NCBI GenBank assembly: GCA_015039315.1
Contig: WIDE01000118.1
Span: forward strand, 1 to 64,000
Direction of reading: 5' to 3'
DNA from: Clavulina sp. PMI_390
Lineage: Eukaryota > Basidiomycota > Agaricomycetes > Cantharellales > Hydnaceae
DNA: 64,000 nucleotides
Shown here: in pieces, positions 60,792-64,000 of the stretch
How the letters are laid out: the number at the start of each line of letters is the position of its first letter
How positions within the stretch are numbered: the first letter of the stretch is position 1
The notes under the pieces: model-generated
What the model saw: the letters and a program-made list of their open reading frames with translations, nothing else
Told to the model about the DNA's origin: nothing
Databases searched by the model: none
Translations under genes and position numbers: made by a program

Positions 60792-61825
60792 ACATTATTC
60801 CTACTGGACAACTCACATTAACCACCCCTCATGCGCATTTCAATGATCGAATCTTACGCTCTTTCCAGGCTGAGGATTCATAAATACTTTGACTCTTCAA
60901 CGTTAAAGGATATTGATATTCAAGTACCTATAGAAGACGCCACCAAAGCCCCTCTGAGCAGCTGACGAGATTATGACAAAGGATTTTATGAAGCGAGCCT
61001 GATTTGTTGATGGAACTTGGAATTCAATTTCACTATGAGATAAAACCTCTTTGGTGGACTAGATATCAGCAGTTGTGAGTTGCGGCGAACGAGCTGATCC
61101 CAGCTTCTTCGAGAGGTAGGCCAGTTGGATGGACGGCTGCATAACCTATTAGAGCAAAGTCCAAGCTGAAAATTGGCTGGAAGGAGGCTTGGCATCACTA
61201 GGAAATCGGGAGAAAACGAGGGTGTAGGGAGCGGGGGATGGATCGGGGACTGTTGATCGTTTGTGACATTTGGGTGCCGAGACTCCATGGGTCAAGGGTG
61301 CTACATTGATAGCGGTGAATAGTGCCGCCGAGCGGGTCCATGAATGTCACCAGATCCATATCACCACGTCGAACGCTCCAGATACTTCATTGGCCCGAGA
61401 TTTGGAGGAGTAGCGACTTGGCAGGCGGACCGTGGGAGCGAGGTCACCATGCGTTCCTCGCCGAAGCGCGTCACTTTGTTCACTACTACCCAACTCCAGG
61501 ACACCACCAGCACCGCCGTATGGCCGCAACTCTGGGAATTTCTATTACCTTGCATCAACCCCTTCCCAAACCCGCTGCTGAAGGCTATCACTAGTTCTGG
61601 GTGACTCGAGAAGCGATGAAGCACTGCCCTGAGCTTCAATGCAGATCCTCCCAACTCGCCCCTTGGTCCTCGGAAACCCGAGCATCAGCCCAACAGCAGT
61701 GCCTTTTGAACAAGGCGCGTATTGCCTTCAAACCAGACCACCTATAAAGCACCACTTTTTGGGCCAACCTGATTCACCAACTACAAGCACCCAATACAAG
61801 CGCCAACCCCGTCCGCCGACATACC
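60792..61825. other. Intergenic between tandem copies 2 and 3
   Basis: About 1 kb. Open stretches at 61322-61604 overlap in two frames and have no splice partner or motif, so no gene is called. A TATA-like box near the end belongs to copy 3. Confidence 0.45.
61743..61748 (+). promoter_or_regulatory. TATA-like box, third tandem family gene
   Basis: tataaa within cctataaagc, 78 bases before the ATG at 61826. Confidence 0.45.
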
Positions 61826-63262
61826 ATGAACCCAGCAGTGCGTGGGCCTCTGACAATGCTCCGTTAACTCACTAATCCAAGACTGTCGTCTAGTGGGACC
61901 CCTTTGCTTTTCCCCCTCAAGAACCAATAGAACTGTCCCTCATCAGTCTTTGCAATACCATTGATCGCAACACCACCTTCCGAAACGGGCGAGTTGTGTC
62001 AATCTCAGGCTATCGCCGATCAGACAGCCCTACGACGCATCGATTTGTCATCCTCCAGCTACGGAGAGATGATGGTGAAGGCCAGGATATATGGCTCAGA
62101 CTCGACCGAATGCGTGGTGCTGGCGTATCACGCATCCAATTCGTTCTCGGCAGCAGCGTCACCAAATCTAATGATATCGTACGCATTATGTCTCCTTTGA
62201 TGGGCGCTAGCCTGAGTACTAACAATCACTTGCAAAAGGCGAACCTTTGCGTTGATCGAGCCCAGCTCCTCAGACAGGGTGGCTCGCTTGAGTATTCCAG
62301 AACACTCCCCGACCTCCCCCCGCTTGGAGACCTAAGTAGGTTCCTTCGAATCATGTCAGAGGAGATGTTGAGCTACCAAATATGGCCAGTAGGTTGACAT
62401 TCTATCTCCCATGATGATCCTCCACTCAGATCGTTTGGACTTTTTTTAAAGGAAAATTGTTGGTTCTTCTGCTCCCTAATCGAGCAATATCTGGTCAGCT
62501 TGGCGATATGCCCCGGATCTAACTCGGAATGGCTTGTTGCAGCAGGAATTGACATCAAGTTCGCTGACGTTGGGACCGAGATCCGCCAGCGAATCTTTAC
62601 TCGATACTATGCAGATGACTTTATATCTTCTTTCCCTCCTGCGCGCGAGCGCCTGAGTCTCTCCGAGCAGACCTGGAGTCCACCCCTCAAAATTTCATCT
62701 AATGGAACTATCCAGAACAGAGTGCTGTGCATGGCAGGCCCTGTCGATCCTTCCTTTGAGTCCCTCCGTGGAATCACCATTCGTAAGAGCATACACTCTT
62801 ATTCAATCCTCTTCATTACTAACCTAGAATTATTATCATTTAGATACTGTCTCGTGAGTCGTCGTCTGCCTGGTTCTAATCGACATCCATTTGTTAATCT
62901 CACTTCACGACAGGTCGCATCAAGGACGAGTCGACGATCCGGATCGCGGCATATGGTCCGGATTTGATCTTGCAGTTTGTCGACCAGCACGGCTAGAGTT
63001 CCCGCAGGAGGCTCTGGATCTAAGACTCGTGCGGACATGGACGTCTCACAAGCACCCTGCGGTCACCACTGACAACAAGATCAGCCTGCAGCAATATGTA
63101 TCGTCGATCGATCAGAGAACCCTTCTGGAAGTTGCTAGTGCTCTTTGGGACAACCCAGGCGCAATTCTGCTTGTCATTGGATTTGCACAATTCACGGGCT
63201 CGAAGAATGTGGTTGAGAAAGTGTCGATAGAACTAGATATAGAATATGCATCAGCCGAATGA
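61826..63262 (+). CDS. HRF-NCW module protein with extra C-terminal domain, tandem copy 3
   Basis: Six exons in phase: 61826-61837 (12 nt, MNPA), 61894-62178, 62239-62388, 62452-62782, 62844-62853 (10 nt) and 62914-63262, giving 378 residues. Module marks: [111 protein letters not shown] and RQRIFTRYYADDF (Tyr where others have Trp). The extension keeps LSLSEQTWSPPLKISSNG, VLCMAGPVDPSFESLRGITI, SHQGRVDDPDRGIWSGFDLA, VCRPARL, WDNPGAILLVIGFAQFTG and VVEKVSIELDIEYA. The tandem arrangement and equal gene structure point to recent unequal crossing-over. Confidence 0.78.
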
Positions 63263-64000
63263 CTGTCTCGTATGTAGAAATTATTACTATCATTAGAGCG
63301 ATTATGCAAAACCTTTCAGGTTTGAAGCTCACGACGAATACGAGAATTAGTGGTGGAAGTCTGCACCATGATCTGGAGCCGGAGTTTCACACGGCTCGCT
63401 TCTCTATCTCCACTTCAACTGTTCCCTTACCTGAGCCTAGTACTGGTCCAAAAGGGTGGTGACATACAGCTGTTTGGGTTTCTTCATCGTTCGTAACGAG
63501 CTACTTCTGCTACTGTCAAGCTAGACAGAAAAACTTGTTTGAGCAGCTGCTCTCTTTGAGGTGAGAGGCATCGTCGATGAGTCTCGTGCCAGCTTCCTCC
63601 CATCAATCCTTTTTATCACCAGAGCGTATGGATATTGAATTCTTATAATTTCCATTGGAATCGGTCATTGATTTCCCGCTTCGAGCTTCAGGTTTGAGTG
63701 GCCTTTGTGCGGATTAGTGGCCAGTCAGTTCCCACGGCCGTTGATCGACCAGCAGTTACGAGCAAACATCACCTGCGGATATTTGGCAAATCATGCTGGT
63801 TTCCAACCATGCAATGCGCGCGCTTGGGTGCAGGTAAAGCCTATTGCTCGGGTTGGTTGTGTTTGGAACGGCTCTTCGCTCATCATGTCTCTCTTTGCTT
63901 GCTCTCCACTGCCGTTCGCATCGAAGCGAGACTCTTCTACCTCGCCAGCAGCAAAGCATTCTGATATCACACCGTCGTATTCTACCACTTCGGAGCTAGA
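63263..64000. other. 3' flank to window end, no gene seen
   Basis: No frame is supported on either strand. The sequence from about 63690 may belong to a gene beyond the window, but nothing identifies it. Confidence 0.4.

Noticed and set aside
61322..61604. Two overlapping open frames of about 90 codons
   Set aside because: They overlap each other and an opposite-strand frame, and lack any motif; treated as chance.
1..64000. CRISPR arrays, rRNA, clear tRNA genes, transposase or reverse transcriptase genes
   Set aside because: Looked for and not found. The only B-box-like stretches are at the 43-bp repeats and do not fold into a tRNA.

Overview
The window is nuclear DNA from a filamentous basidiomycete, most likely an Agaricomycete. 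The signs are dense short GT-AG introns (mostly 45-80 nt), close gene spacing, and fungal housekeeping genes (CHO2, DCN1, ATG101, TFC3, pantothenate synthetase). No rRNA, tRNA gene, CRISPR array, plasmid or phage feature was seen. Gene models were made by hand from splice signals and frame continuity. Exon ends given for the family genes, ATG101, DCN1, otubain and the hydroxylases are phase-consistent; ends for CHO2, TFC3 and the low-complexity gene are approximate.

0-28 kb is conserved core genome. On the minus strand lie CHO2 (phospholipid methylation), a very large disordered Ser/Pro/Gln-rich protein, DCN1 (cullin neddylation ligase), a small two-helix membrane protein, ATG101 (autophagy initiation) and the B-block subunit of TFIIIC with a run of AT-hooks. 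On the plus strand, divergent from TFC3, is pantothenate synthetase. A hypothetical protein with a C-terminal membrane anchor follows.

28-34 kb holds three paralogous membrane di-iron hydroxylases/desaturases (FA_hydroxylase superfamily) with identical intron positions, in the order plus, minus, plus. The third has lost one histidine of its last metal-binding box. 34-37 kb holds a single-pass cell-surface protein with a Ser/Thr-rich stalk.

37-64 kb is the accessory part. It is dominated by a family I do not recognise. Seven copies of a ~230-residue module are present in six genes: one fused to a HAL5/NPR-type protein kinase, one protein with two modules in tandem, one with a long Pro-rich/acidic tail, and three head-to-tail paralogues with an extra C-terminal domain and a conserved 10-nt micro-exon. 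All seven modules keep a His at the start of a hydrophobic strand (T/V/A-HRF) and an Asn-Cys at the start of a helix (E/D-NCWxFC). That layout resembles the permuted papain-like (NlpC/P60, LRAT, PPPDE) enzymes, but this is inference. Interleaved are an intact otubain, two broken otubain duplicates, an F-box/LRR-type protein, a membrane protein, tandem repeats and a decayed family relic. The region looks like a rapidly duplicating, probably signalling-related locus.
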